DNA of 64,000 bases from G963665925 sp963676345 (lineage in GTDB: Bacteria > Bacillota > Clostridia > Peptostreptococcales > Acidaminobacteraceae). Within the stretch, counting starts at the first letter, position 1, and the number at the start of each line of letters is the position of its first letter. The position numbers were made by a program, and so were the translations under genes. Shown piece by piece: positions 26,692 to 35,775 of the stretch. The notes below the pieces were generated by a model, which worked only from the letters and a program-made list of their open reading frames with translations, had not been told where the DNA came from and did not search any database. The stretch is from NCBI GenBank assembly GCA_963676345.2, contig CAXXTS010000005.1, forward strand, positions 744,001-808,000. Reading direction: 5' to 3'.

Positions 26692-27468
26692 ATGATTAGA
26701 AAATTAGATGCGGCTGAATACGAGCGACTGTTCTCATTCGCCTCAGTAGATCCAGCAAGAAATTACTTTATCCTATTAGGACTCATATCGCCTAAACCGG
26801 TTTTTCAAGAAGTTTACGCTCAGTTTGACAGTAGTGAAGTCATTCAGGCTGCCCTTTTTTATAGACATTCTGGCAACATTCAGTTTTATTCAAGAGATTC
26901 ATTTGAAATAAGTGGTTTTTCTTCGGTCATTAAAAGACTCGATTTTGGAAAACTCATTGGCCCCGCATCATATTGTGATAAGTTCATTGATAAAGATCTT
27001 TTCGCGGCTGTTGAAGAGGGCGCCATTCTCGCTGCGCTTACAGACATGAAGAAGCAGTATGATTTTGACGACCACCATCAGGTTCAGGCACTTCATATAA
27101 GTGATTTGGACGAGGTAGAATCTCTGTATAGCAGTATTTTTGAAAGCTATAGTAAAAAATCTGTCATGGCTGAAAAGCTCAAGTCCGGTAGAGGGCGCGG
27201 TGTGGTGATACGTAAGAATGGAATAATTGTCAGTGTGGCTCAAAGTGAGTTTGAAATGAGGGGAAGTGCACTTATTGTAGGCGTTGCAACAAGACCCGGG
27301 TATAGGAGTAAGAGCCTCGCTACCCAGTGTCTTGAATCCTTGTGCAAGGAGCTTATGAAAGAGGGCAAAAAGCTTTTTCTTCAATATGACAATCATGAAG
27401 CGGGCAAAATTTATGAGCGACTCGGATTTGTACCGTTTGATCAGATAAAACATTACAAGAGTAGATAG
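26692..27468 (+). CDS. GNAT-family N-acetyltransferase
   Basis: About 258 residues. The C-terminal half has the GNAT fold, with the acetyl-CoA loop near VGVATRPGYRSKSLATQCLESL (pattern V-x-T-x-P-x-Y-R-x(2)-G/S-x-A) and the closing YDNHEAGKIYERLGFVP segment. The N-terminal half is a separate, poorly matching domain, as in two-domain GNATs. The start is uncertain: ATG 26692 fits the family N terminus (MIRKLDAAEYERL), while ATG 26650 would add 14 residues; neither has a good ribosome site. It lies 9 bases before the condensation-domain gene, so a shared operon is likely. The acceptor substrate is unknown. Confidence 0.82.
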   Translation: MIRKLDAAEYERLFSFASVDPARNYFILLGLISPKPVFQEVYAQFDSSEVIQAALFYRHSGNIQFYSRDSFEISGFSSVIKRLDFGKLIGPASYCDKFIDKDLFAAVEEGAILAALTDMKKQYDFDDHHQVQALHISDLDEVESLYSSIFESYSKKSVMAEKLKSGRGRGVVIRKNGIIVSVAQSEFEMRGSALIVGVATRPGYRSKSLATQCLESLCKELMKEGKKLFLQYDNHEAGKIYERLGFVPFDQIKHYKSR

Positions 27469-27477
27469 GGGTGTACC

Positions 27478-28737
27478 ATGCCTAAAAAACAGTGGTTTAA
27501 ACTGGATACAGCAGGGCGAATGTACTCGTCAATCAAGTCATCGCGTGCGACCACTTTATTCCGTCTTTCAGCAGACTTAACGGAAGAAGTTGTGGCACAA
27601 AGGCTTCAGAGTGCACTTGACAATATTATGGATCGGTTTCCCTACTTCAATGTGACCCTGAGAAGGGGTGTTTTCTGGTATTACTTCGACAAGAACGCTT
27701 GTAAGCCGGTTATAGAAAAAGAGACCTACTACCCCTGCATGTACATGCGTATAAAGAAAAAAGGTGTGCACCCCTTTCGTGTACTCTATTTTAGAAACAA
27801 GATAATGGTTGAATTCTCACATGTGCTTACAGATGGAAGTGGTGCAGTTATTTTTCTTAAGGCCCTTCTCTATGAATATTTTAAACGATGCGGCGTGCAT
27901 GCAGATCCAGAAGGCATTTTCACCCTTGATACACCACCTGAGCTGGATGAATTTGAAGATGTTTTCGGAAAATATTTTGATGAGAACCTGCCCAAGATAA
28001 AAAGGCGTGTCAGAGCCTTTCATTTTCCATTTGCGAGGGAAAAACGGGGGGTTTACAATATCGTTACGGGCATTATGCCGACTGACCAGCTTCTTCAGTT
28101 GTCCAGGGACAAAGGTGTGAGCATGACGGAGTTTCTAAGTGCGGTATATTTTGACGCTATTCAGGCACTTATTGAACGTGAAGGTTTTAAGAAACGCCCT
28201 ATTGTACTCAATATACCGGTGAATTTGCGTAAGTTTTTTCCATCAAACACACTAAGGAATTTCTTTATTAGTGTCACGCCAATGATTGACCCGAGGCTGG
28301 GTCATTACAGCTTTGATGAAATTTTGCAGCATGTGAGAGCATTTATGCGTATCACAGCAGATGAAAAGTATATTCGCCAACAAATTAGAATGAATGTAAT
28401 CAGTGAAAAGACACTTTATCTTAGATTAGTGCCCTTATTCATTAAAGATTTACTTATGCCATATATTTATAAAACTTATGGAGAGGGCACCTATACCTCT
28501 GGATTTTCTAACATAGGTTTGATTCAAATGCCTGAAACACTAGAAAGATACATTAAGCGGTTCGAACTTTATCCGCCGCCAAGTACAGGCAATACCCTTA
28601 AAATTACAGTAGCAAGTTATCAAAACAATGTATATTTGACGTTTGGCAGTTTAAGCAGGGATAGACGTGTGGAGGAAATTTACTTCAGACGGCTAAGAGA
28701 AATGGGCATTCCTGTGAAGATAGAGTCAAACAGATAG
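27478..28737 (+). CDS. Condensation-domain-like acyltransferase
   Basis: A 419-residue protein of the chloramphenicol acetyltransferase/condensation superfamily. The catalytic HxxxDG signature is at His115-VLT-Asp119-Gly120, and a second half follows with the usual bridging strand region. Similar stand-alone proteins in Clostridia are annotated as alcohol acetyltransferase-like and often precede a DUF6320 membrane protein, as here. It would transfer an acyl group to a hydroxyl or amine acceptor. It is cytoplasmic and has no carrier-protein partner nearby. ATG at 27478 follows AGGGGTGTACC. It is tightly spaced between the GNAT gene and the DUF6320 gene. Confidence 0.82.
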   Translation: MPKKQWFKLDTAGRMYSSIKSSRATTLFRLSADLTEEVVAQRLQSALDNIMDRFPYFNVTLRRGVFWYYFDKNACKPVIEKETYYPCMYMRIKKKGVHPFRVLYFRNKIMVEFSHVLTDGSGAVIFLKALLYEYFKRCGVHADPEGIFTLDTPPELDEFEDVFGKYFDENLPKIKRRVRAFHFPFAREKRGVYNIVTGIMPTDQLLQLSRDKGVSMTEFLSAVYFDAIQALIEREGFKKRPIVLNIPVNLRKFFPSNTLRNFFISVTPMIDPRLGHYSFDEILQHVRAFMRITADEKYIRQQIRMNVISEKTLYLRLVPLFIKDLLMPYIYKTYGEGTYTSGFSNIGLIQMPETLERYIKRFELYPPPSTGNTLKITVASYQNNVYLTFGSLSRDRRVEEIYFRRLREMGIPVKIESNR

Positions 28738-28746
28738 GAGTAGATT

Positions 28747-29463
28747 GTGCCATATTGTTCAAAATGTGGCGTCGAGGTGGATGATAAAATTACAAATTGT
28801 CCACTTTGCCACTTTCCAATTCCAGATATGGATATTGACCATGTTGTTGAAACACCTAAAAGGTTTCCCGACGTCAAGGACATTTATGTCCAAATAGCCA
28901 GTGATTTCAAAAGAAAGGCATTTTATACACTGTCTTTTCTCCTGCTTGGAAATGCACTGGGGTTTATGTACACCAATTACATGCTTGATAAGGAGCTGAC
29001 TTGGTCCCTATATACTGGAATTACGTTCTTTTCCATGTGGGTATACTTAATATTTCTCTTTCGCTATGTCCATAGTATTTCAAAGTCACTTATAGGCGCT
29101 GGCATTAATACCCTGGTGCTTCTTGCGGTGCTTGACTTTCTGAATGGAAAAATGGAGTGGTTTATTCCACTTGGGTTACCAGGTGTCTTCATGGCCTTTG
29201 CCTTTTTATGGTTAAACTACTATATGTGGATTAAAAGCAAGAATAGGGGCATGCATACAGCGGCCTTCAGTTTGTTTTTAATTGCAGGATATTGTATCGG
29301 TCTTGAATTTATTATCAGTCAGTATATTCACGAAAAAACCATTCTCATATGGTCAATAAATGTAACCTTAAACATATTGCCGTGGGCACTCTTTATGCTG
29401 TATTTTCATTATCAAATACCTGCCTGGATTAAGGAAGAAGTGGCAAAGCGGCTGCATATATAA
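28747..29463 (+). CDS. DUF6320-type membrane protein with N-terminal zinc ribbon
   Basis: A 238-residue protein. An N-terminal zinc ribbon with Cys4, Cys7, Cys18 and Cys21 (YCSKCG ... NCPLCH) precedes about six or seven membrane spans from residue 55 to 230. Proteins of this layout sit next to condensation-like acyltransferases in many Clostridia, and that context suggests a shared role, perhaps in modifying a lipid or envelope component; this is inference. The GTG start at 28747 is set by TAGGAG 6 bases upstream, overlapping the previous stop region. Confidence 0.8.
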   Translation: MPYCSKCGVEVDDKITNCPLCHFPIPDMDIDHVVETPKRFPDVKDIYVQIASDFKRKAFYTLSFLLLGNALGFMYTNYMLDKELTWSLYTGITFFSMWVYLIFLFRYVHSISKSLIGAGINTLVLLAVLDFLNGKMEWFIPLGLPGVFMAFAFLWLNYYMWIKSKNRGMHTAAFSLFLIAGYCIGLEFIISQYIHEKTILIWSINVTLNILPWALFMLYFHYQIPAWIKEEVAKRLHI

Positions 29464-29556
29464 TAAATCAGAACAAAAGCAAGATTATGTTGGAGATATT
29501 GAGTCGATTGGGTAAAAATTACGCACAGTTATAACTTTTGGGAGGCGTAATCAAGG

Positions 29557-30687
29557 ATGGATAAATATTTAAACAGTATTGTAAACAGATACATGAACCA
29601 CGCCTCATTTGTGGAAGCAAATGTGGGGATGAACATGCTTAAAATTTATATGATTGGTATTACATATACGCTTTTCGAATGTGTTGGGCTTATTTTGTCA
29701 TCGATGGGTTATTTTGATACAGACATTCGAGGACCCGTGATGCTCATTGTGGTCTTTCACTTCATTTATTTGCCGCTTATGGTGCTTGCATACAGAAAAC
29801 GCTGGTTTAAACAGATTGAAATGTACAAAGTGTTTACAACACTCTATTTTACTGTTGTCATGCTTTGGGGAAGTATTTTTACCATATTGGTTTATATAGA
29901 CAATCATGATATTGCGGTGTACAGTATTGTTTTGTTTGTTGTTGCTGCGCTATTTATTATCGATCCAAACAGAAGCAGTATGCTTTATATTGTCAATTAC
30001 ATTATTTTTTCAGCCTTGATATATAAGACTGTGGATCAACTGAGTGCGGCAAATGGAATGGTGTTTAAGTCTCTTATCATCACAGTGCTGGCGCTGATTA
30101 CATCACAGAGCAATTATTATATTCGAAAGCAACTCTTTGATTACAAAAATTCTTTGAAAGATGTCAATTCGCAGCTTCAAGATCAGGCGCAAAAGGATTC
30201 TCTCACCCAGCTGTACAATAACAGTTATATGTTTAAATTGCTGAAAAATGAAACGGTAAGGTCAAGCGAGGAAGGTCGGTCCCTATCTCTTATCATGCTG
30301 GATATTGATGACTTCAAACAGATTAATGATACCTTTGGTCACTTGGTTGGAGACGTTGTCATAAGGGCTGTTTCAGCTGAAATCGTATCGACTACGCGTG
30401 ATGATGATGTTGTTGGCCGATACGGCGGTGAAGAGTTTATTGTTATTTTGAAGAACACTTCAAGAGAAAAAGCCATTGAGGTTGCCCAGCGTATTCGAAG
30501 GGGCATTGAAGGGCTTCGTTTCGAACAGGATATAAGGGTAACAGCCAGCTTTGGCATCTCGCATTTTAAAAGCTCAATTTCAGATGACCAGAAAGCTGAA
30601 TGTGTAAGCCCAAATGTGCTGGTCAACACTGCGGATATCAATTTGTATAAAGCCAAGAAAAGCGGAAAGAACTGCGTTGTTTTTTAA
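29557..30687 (+). CDS. Membrane diguanylate cyclase (GGDEF domain)
   Basis: A 376-residue protein that makes cyclic di-GMP from two GTP. The first 200 residues hold about six membrane spans without recognised sensor motif; a short coiled linker leads to the GGDEF domain (about 210-376). The active-site motif is GGEEF at 290-294, and an RxxD inhibitory site (R281-DD-D284) lies exactly five residues before it, so product inhibition is expected. ATG at 29557 has a GGGAGG site. It follows the DUF6320 gene after 93 bases and may be in the same transcript. Confidence 0.93.
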   Translation: MDKYLNSIVNRYMNHASFVEANVGMNMLKIYMIGITYTLFECVGLILSSMGYFDTDIRGPVMLIVVFHFIYLPLMVLAYRKRWFKQIEMYKVFTTLYFTVVMLWGSIFTILVYIDNHDIAVYSIVLFVVAALFIIDPNRSSMLYIVNYIIFSALIYKTVDQLSAANGMVFKSLIITVLALITSQSNYYIRKQLFDYKNSLKDVNSQLQDQAQKDSLTQLYNNSYMFKLLKNETVRSSEEGRSLSLIMLDIDDFKQINDTFGHLVGDVVIRAVSAEIVSTTRDDDVVGRYGGEEFIVILKNTSREKAIEVAQRIRRGIEGLRFEQDIRVTASFGISHFKSSISDDQKAECVSPNVLVNTADINLYKAKKSGKNCVVF

Positions 30688-30717
30688 ATAGAAAACATAA
30701 AGGTCTAGGGGGTACAG

Positions 30718-31497
30718 ATGATTGAAAAGGCAATAAAGGTGTTTAAACCTGAAGACTATGACAAGCGTACTGTAATTGGAGAATTTTCGGGCCGTGATAG
30801 TGTGGCGGCAATTGTTAAAGCTTTTGAAAGCGAAGATATCCATTATATTTTGCCTGTAGCTACTTTTGCGGGAACGGAATATGGAAATTATGACGTTATC
30901 TATGACAATTATGAGCAACTTCAAAAGCGGGTTAAAAAGCTTTATGGAGATAAAAAAACACTGTATCCGCTGCTGGAATACAGTCGGGAAGAAATATGGG
31001 GCATAATGAATGGACGTGTTTCTAACTTGCTTAGAGACAAGTATGGTTTCTATTCACATTGTATAGGGTGTCACTTGTACTTTCATTTGACCAAGCTACA
31101 TTTTGCAAAAGCGCTCTCAAAGAGAGTCATTTCCGGTGAACGTGCTTCCCATGATGGGCGCATCAAAGTCAATCAGTTAGATACATCGCTAAATTTATAC
31201 ATACGTGTAATGCAGAAGCTTGGCTTTGAACTTCTTATGCCGCTTCGGGGCGTTTCTGATGGAGCGGTAATTCAGTCTCTTATAGGTTGGGATTGGAAAG
31301 AAGGTGCACAGCATCCCCCTTGTGTACTCAGCGGGAATTACAGAGATGTTTCAGGTAAGGCGGTGTATGACAAAATTGGCTACGAAAGTTTAATCAGTTC
31401 ATATCTTGAACCAGTGGGATTGTGTATTGGGCAATATATTTTGGATGAGACACAAGATTTAGACAGTCTGAAAAGTGAGGTGATGGATTTAATATGA
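30718..31497 (+). CDS. PP-loop ATP pyrophosphatase-like protein
   Basis: A 259-residue cytoplasmic protein with the N-type ATP pyrophosphatase signature SGRDS at 24-28, a variant of SGGxDS in which Arg replaces the second Gly. A CxxC pair (Cys115, Cys118) and a PPC motif near 200 could bind metal or carry sulfur, as in QueC or tRNA-thiolating enzymes. GERASHDGR near 140 is another conserved-looking stretch. It therefore probably adenylates a substrate before amide or sulfur transfer; the substrate is unknown. The stop codon overlaps the start of the next gene by four bases (ATGA), indicating a functional pair. Confidence 0.75.
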   Translation: MIEKAIKVFKPEDYDKRTVIGEFSGRDSVAAIVKAFESEDIHYILPVATFAGTEYGNYDVIYDNYEQLQKRVKKLYGDKKTLYPLLEYSREEIWGIMNGRVSNLLRDKYGFYSHCIGCHLYFHLTKLHFAKALSKRVISGERASHDGRIKVNQLDTSLNLYIRVMQKLGFELLMPLRGVSDGAVIQSLIGWDWKEGAQHPPCVLSGNYRDVSGKAVYDKIGYESLISSYLEPVGLCIGQYILDETQDLDSLKSEVMDLI

Positions 31498-32747
31498 AAG
31501 TAGTATCACTTCTTTTAGACGGAGCAGGCGATAGAACCTATGATGAGTTGGGCGGGGTAACCCCCCTTGAATATGCCAGTACACCTAATTTGGACGAAAT
31601 TGCAAAAATGTCAGCATGTGGACTCATGATGCCACTTGAAGAAGGGGTTTCGCTGGGTACAGACTTGGCACATTATCTGCTCTTCGGATACGCACTTGAC
31701 TCCTATCCCAATCGCGCTGTGATAGATGCCATTGGCGAATCGGTTGCAATTGATAAAGAGACGCTCGTTTTAAGAGCGTCATTTGCATATGTAAAGCAGG
31801 ACGATTCGGGTTATATGATTCAGTCAAGGTTCACAGACGGTTTGACCAAAATGGAAATTGACCAGTTGATTGATAGTATTAATTGTGAACTGGGTGGATA
31901 CAGTTTTCAGTGCGTTCACTCTTATGACAGCCACTGTTTTATACTGGTTAAGTCGATAGAAGGGGCTGTGAGCAGTGCTGTTTCAGATTCAGACCCATTT
32001 TATGCGCCTCAGTACGTTATGCGTGTCGAGCCTTTTGAAGTAGATACGGATGATGCCGCTGAGACTGCAGAGGTAATAAACGCATTTTTAAAGAGAACCC
32101 ATGACCTTTTAAACAGTCATAGAATTACCCTTAATCGTCAGACAAAAGGACTTGAACCGGGAAATTTTATCCTCACAAAGTGGGCTGGTAAATTGACGGA
32201 TTGTCCAAGCTTCTTCGAACAGAACGGAATGCACGGAACACTGATTGGAAAATCCAAACTCCTAAAAGGGGTGAGTGCTTATATGGGATTGACTTATCAA
32301 GGTTACAATGACTTTGGACAGGCTGTAAAAATGGCACTTGATTCAGAAAGTGACTATGTGCACTTGCACACCAAAGCGCCCGATGAAGCCTCACACAAGA
32401 AATCCCCTTTTTTAAAGGTCAAGGCATTAGAAGAAATAGACAAAGACATTAAGCCTTTGCTTAGTTTTGATGGACTTTTGGTTGTTACGGCAGACCACAG
32501 TACGCCGTGCAGCGGTGAAATGATTCATTCGGGTGAGTCAGTCCCCTTTATGGCGCGAGGGACTTATGTCAGAAAGGACCGAGTGAAGGCATTTAATGAA
32601 ATGGACTGTGCTCAGGGAGCCCTGCGTTTGACAGCGTCGTCTTACATGAAGTACATTCAAAATGCAACAGATAGAGGTCAACTTTATCACCTGCGTACTG
32701 GTCGTATACGCAGGAATTTTAGACCTGTTGAGGTCAACAAACTCTAG
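31494..32747 (+). CDS. Phosphoglycerate mutase-like (ApgM-type) alkaline phosphatase superfamily enzyme
   Basis: A 417-residue protein resembling archaeal-type cofactor-independent phosphoglycerate mutase. It has the metal motif LLDGAGDR with Asp9, TPNLDEIA near 30, and the C-terminal metal site TADHSTPCSGEMIHSGESVPF near 325-345. The catalytic position in the usual GSDxAH motif is Thr56 (GTDLAH), not Ser; Thr nucleophiles occur elsewhere in the superfamily. Because an ordinary PGM usually lies with glycolytic genes, and this one is coupled to a PP-loop protein, it may act on another phosphate or nucleotide substrate. ATG overlaps the upstream stop by four bases. Confidence 0.8.
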   Translation: MKVVSLLLDGAGDRTYDELGGVTPLEYASTPNLDEIAKMSACGLMMPLEEGVSLGTDLAHYLLFGYALDSYPNRAVIDAIGESVAIDKETLVLRASFAYVKQDDSGYMIQSRFTDGLTKMEIDQLIDSINCELGGYSFQCVHSYDSHCFILVKSIEGAVSSAVSDSDPFYAPQYVMRVEPFEVDTDDAAETAEVINAFLKRTHDLLNSHRITLNRQTKGLEPGNFILTKWAGKLTDCPSFFEQNGMHGTLIGKSKLLKGVSAYMGLTYQGYNDFGQAVKMALDSESDYVHLHTKAPDEASHKKSPFLKVKALEEIDKDIKPLLSFDGLLVVTADHSTPCSGEMIHSGESVPFMARGTYVRKDRVKAFNEMDCAQGALRLTASSYMKYIQNATDRGQLYHLRTGRIRRNFRPVEVNKL

Positions 32748-32910
32748 GGCGGGGGCAAATACATTTAAATAGAATGTCGCTTGCTGGTTTTCAGATATAA
32801 AAAAATCCAATACGACAAGCAAAACTATAGATAAGTTCAATCTCAAAAAGTACCTAAGTAGTATAAAATATTCTACGAAAGGTTATTGATAGATGATTTG
32901 AGGTTTACTT

Positions 32911-33546
32911 ATGATTATAGATCTGCATTTACATCAGATGAAGCATTCATCTGACAGCAAATTGGATATGATAGAAGCAATAAAAATGGCTAAAACACGT
33001 GGTCTGGATGGTTTATGTGTTACAGACCATGATGATATGGGCTATAGGGAACTGGCTCAAGCAGTGGCTCTCGAAATGGATTTTCCTATTTTTGTGGGTG
33101 TAGAAATCTATTCTCTTGACGGGGATATTCTCTGCTTTGGAATCGATGCTGTTCCAGAAAAAAGACTTTCTGCACAAGAAACCATAGACTATGTCAATGC
33201 CAGAGGTGGCGTCACTGTTGCGGCACACCCGTTTAGAAATAATAATCGAGGTCTTGGAAACCGAATGAAAGAGCTTAAGGGTCTTGGGGCGGTAGAAGCT
33301 TATAATGGCCGTACAGACGATTTTAGTAATTTCAGAGCACGAATATCAGCAAGGGAATTGAACTTGCCTCTGACAGGCGGTAGCGATGCACATACCTGTG
33401 AAGAGGTTGGCAATTTCGCGACGCGCTTCTTAAGTCCGATTAAAACAATGTCGGATTTGGTAGAAGCAATAAAAAGAGGTGCTGTTGAACCAGTCAGCCG
33501 AGCGCAAATTGAAAATGATGAACAGGCGAAAAAGCAAGTTGTTTAG
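32911..33546 (+). CDS. PHP-domain phosphoesterase
   Basis: A 211-residue PHP protein, a metal-dependent phosphoesterase fold. Visible motifs are DLHLHQMKHSSDS (motif I, with one His changed to Lys region relative to HxHxxxSDG), TDHDDM near 39, AAHPFR near 110, and GGSDAH near 155. These provide His/Asp ligands for a three-metal site. Small PHP proteins of this size act on nucleotides or phosphorylated small molecules; the substrate is unknown. ATG at 32911 has a GAGGTTTACTT site. It follows the PGM-like gene after 163 bases and is closed by a terminator. Confidence 0.85.
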   Translation: MIIDLHLHQMKHSSDSKLDMIEAIKMAKTRGLDGLCVTDHDDMGYRELAQAVALEMDFPIFVGVEIYSLDGDILCFGIDAVPEKRLSAQETIDYVNARGGVTVAAHPFRNNNRGLGNRMKELKGLGAVEAYNGRTDDFSNFRARISARELNLPLTGGSDAHTCEEVGNFATRFLSPIKTMSDLVEAIKRGAVEPVSRAQIENDEQAKKQVV

Positions 33547-33582
33547 TTTGTTTGAAAAGTCGAACTAGAAATATTAAGCTGA

Positions 33583-33627
33583 GGAATTTGGGTCCACGAA
33601 TTAATTGTGGATTCAGGTTCCTTTTTT
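33583..33627 (+). terminator. Rho-independent terminator after the PHP gene
   Basis: GGAAtTTGgGTCCAC pairs with GTGGATtCAGgTTCC around GAATTAATT, followed by TTTTTT. Confidence 0.88.
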
Positions 33628-33665
33628 AGTATGTGAATACGCATTTGAAAAAACATACTAATAGT

Positions 33666-33704
33666 ATGCCATTTTTAGTCAGATGACTAAAAATTTCATG
33701 GCAT
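33666..33704. promoter_or_regulatory. Perfect interrupted palindrome upstream of DAHP synthase
   Basis: ATGCCA and TGGCAT flank the perfect inner stem TTTTTAGTCA/TGACTAAAAA. There is no T-run on the + strand after it. It lies 91 bases before the start codon and could be an operator or an mRNA leader hairpin. A TATAAT at about 33757 lies downstream of it. Confidence 0.5.
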
Positions 33705-33794
33705 AAAAACGATTCATCGAATTTTTAAAATATGCATTAAATAGATCACGAAGATGCTATAATCTTCTCAATATCTATTAAAGGAGGCGTTATT

Positions 33795-34823
33795 ATGGCA
33801 TTTGAATACATCAATCCAATCCCAACGCCGGATGAGATTAAAGTAATGATTCCGCTCTCAGAAGAGCTAAAAAATATGAAGGCTAAGCGGGATCAGGAAA
33901 TCTCGAAGGTCTTTACAGGGGAAAGCAACAAATTCATTTTAATTATTGGACCGTGTTCAGCACACGATGAAGAAGCAGTAGTTGAGTATGTGAAACGACT
34001 TGCTAAGGTTCAGGAGCAGGTTGCTGACAAGCTGGTACTCATACCGAGAGTGTACACAAATAAACCGCGCACAACAGGTGAGGGTTACAAGGGTATGCTC
34101 CATCAACCGGTTCCAATGGATGAGCCGAATATTTTGAAAGGCATTAAAGCCATTCGAAACATGCATATTCGGATTATGCTTGAAACAGGCCTTACAGCGG
34201 CAGACGAAATGCTTTACCCTATGAACTATCCTTATTTGGACGATGTTCTGAGTTATGTTGCAATTGGTGCTAGATCTGTTGAAAACCAGCAGCATAGGCT
34301 TGCTGTTAGTGGCATGGGTGTCCCGGCAGGCATGAAAAATCCAACAGGTGGTGACTTGGGTGTCATGCTGAACTCGATTAAGGCTGCGCAACTGTCGCAT
34401 CGATTCATATACAGTGGTTATGAAGTACAAACCTCAGGTAACAACTATGCACATGGGATTTTGCGTGGGGCAGTGAATCAGTATGGAAGAAATATTCCAA
34501 ACTATCATTTTGAAGACCTGATGTACCTCAATGAAAAATACAAGGAACGTGGACTGGACAATCAGGCGATTATCATTGATTCCAGCCATGCAAACTCAAT
34601 GAAGAAATTTGATCAGCAGCCTAGAATTTGTTTGGAGGTCATGCGGTCTAGAAACCATGATGAAGGTGTAAAACGCATGGTCAAAGGCCTTATGATAGAA
34701 AGTTACATTGAACCAGGCAAGCAAAATGAGTCTGGTAGTGTATTCGGAAAGTCTATTACAGATGCCTGTCTTGGATGGGAAGAATCTGAAGCGTTGATTT
34801 TCCAAATCGCTGAACAAGTATAG
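33795..34823 (+). CDS. 3-deoxy-7-phosphoheptulonate synthase, class I (DAHP synthase)
   Basis: A 342-residue enzyme that condenses phosphoenolpyruvate and erythrose-4-phosphate, the first step of the shikimate pathway. It matches the AroF/G/H type: IGPCSAHDEEA near 52, RVYTNKPRTTGEGYKG near 88, KNPTGGDLG near 180, and IDSSHANSMKK near 255, which supply PEP, metal and phosphate ligands. There is no fused chorismate mutase domain; feedback inhibition, if any, would involve the short N-terminal extension. ATG at 33795 follows AAAGGAGG. It stands alone, without other aromatic genes nearby. Confidence 0.95.
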   Translation: MAFEYINPIPTPDEIKVMIPLSEELKNMKAKRDQEISKVFTGESNKFILIIGPCSAHDEEAVVEYVKRLAKVQEQVADKLVLIPRVYTNKPRTTGEGYKGMLHQPVPMDEPNILKGIKAIRNMHIRIMLETGLTAADEMLYPMNYPYLDDVLSYVAIGARSVENQQHRLAVSGMGVPAGMKNPTGGDLGVMLNSIKAAQLSHRFIYSGYEVQTSGNNYAHGILRGAVNQYGRNIPNYHFEDLMYLNEKYKERGLDNQAIIIDSSHANSMKKFDQQPRICLEVMRSRNHDEGVKRMVKGLMIESYIEPGKQNESGSVFGKSITDACLGWEESEALIFQIAEQV

Positions 34824-34850
34824 TGCGCACTGTTTAATGTGTTATAAGAT

Positions 34851-34887
34851 GAGCCAGTAGGACGTGAAGCGTCTTGCTGGCTTTTTT
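34851..34887 (+). terminator. Rho-independent terminator after DAHP synthase
   Basis: GCCAGtaGGACG-type left arm pairs with GCGTCttGCTGGC around TGAA, followed by TTTTTT. Confidence 0.88.
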
Positions 34888-34937
34888 GAAATGTATTGGT
34901 TTCTAAGCGCTCACTCATGATGCTTGACACACAATAA

Positions 34938-34987
34938 AAAGACTAGACCACCAACTGTGCAAAAGCACAATGGGTGGTCTAGTCTTT
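34938..34987. terminator. Long bidirectional hairpin between convergent genes
   Basis: A stem of about 22 bp (AAAGACTAGACCACC...GGTGGTCTAGTCTTT) with an inner TGTGC/GCACA closed by AAAA lies between DAHP synthase and the convergent HAD gene. T-runs exist weakly on both sides. It resembles the hairpin part of the structured repeats but has no repeat unit after it. Confidence 0.75.
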
Positions 34988-35051
34988 CTACTATATTTCT
35001 TCTAAAAGCATGATATTCACTTTAATTGGAATTGGAGGAGATTAAAGCAAA

Positions 35052-35642
35052 CTATGCTATTCTGAATGCAAGTTCAGGTTCTCGTGCCAGCAGATTGATT
35101 TTTCTTTCAGCATCGTTCCAGTTGAAAATGCGTTCTATATCAAGTATGGTAGGGAAGCGGTTATAACTTGTGTCCATAAGTAGGACAGGGGTGCCGGACA
35201 TGGCAAGTTCAATAGCGTTTTCATAGCGGTCTTCAATAAACACGTCACAGTTTAACTGCTTAGCCATTTCAGACTTGTGGTGGGTTCCAAGTAAGTAGAG
35301 TGGGGCTTTCGGCATATTATGCTGCTTGAACCAATCTCTTGTTACAGACTCCATAATGGATTGTCTAGCGGTTACATAATAAATATTATGCTGTTTGGCA
35401 AGGTTGTGCAAAGTGCTGGATGCACGTGGACGTGGTTTCGAGTCTCTGTGGAGCTGCTCGCCGAATATATCATAAAATGCAAGGTAGGCTTCGCGCTTAA
35501 TACCAAGCACTGTGTGAATATCATACTCACGAACTTCGTCTGGCTGTACGTTTGTTTTGAACCATGCGTTTGCAGCCTTAAGCCAGTAAAAAGGCTCTGT
35601 CATGGTTCCGTCAATATCGACGCAGATGTTTAGTTTTTTCAT
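35052..35642 (-). CDS. 5'-nucleotidase-like HAD hydrolase (NT5C type)
   Basis: A 196-residue HAD phosphatase related to 5'(3')-deoxyribonucleotidases. Motif I is DIDGT (Asp9, Asp11), motif II is VTARQS near 95, and motif IV is FIEDRYENAI near 135. The small cap with a WLKAANAWF segment is typical of the NT5C group. It probably dephosphorylates nucleotides, but the substrate range of such bacterial proteins is broad. ATG at 35642 is preceded by GAAAGGAGTTGAAGT. The gene is monocistronic and convergent with DAHP synthase. Confidence 0.85.
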   Translation of the reverse strand: MKKLNICVDIDGTMTEPFYWLKAANAWFKTNVQPDEVREYDIHTVLGIKREAYLAFYDIFGEQLHRDSKPRPRASSTLHNLAKQHNIYYVTARQSIMESVTRDWFKQHNMPKAPLYLLGTHHKSEMAKQLNCDVFIEDRYENAIELAMSGTPVLLMDTSYNRFPTILDIERIFNWNDAERKINLLAREPELAFRIA

Positions 35643-35775
35643 ACTTCAACTCCTTTCGTTGAGTTTATTGTACGCATTTAATGTAACTGGAAGATTATAG
35701 ATGTGTTAAGAGGCTGTTAATAATGAATAAGAGTGTTTGCGAAAACAGTCAATACTAAAAATCTCATTAATCCAT

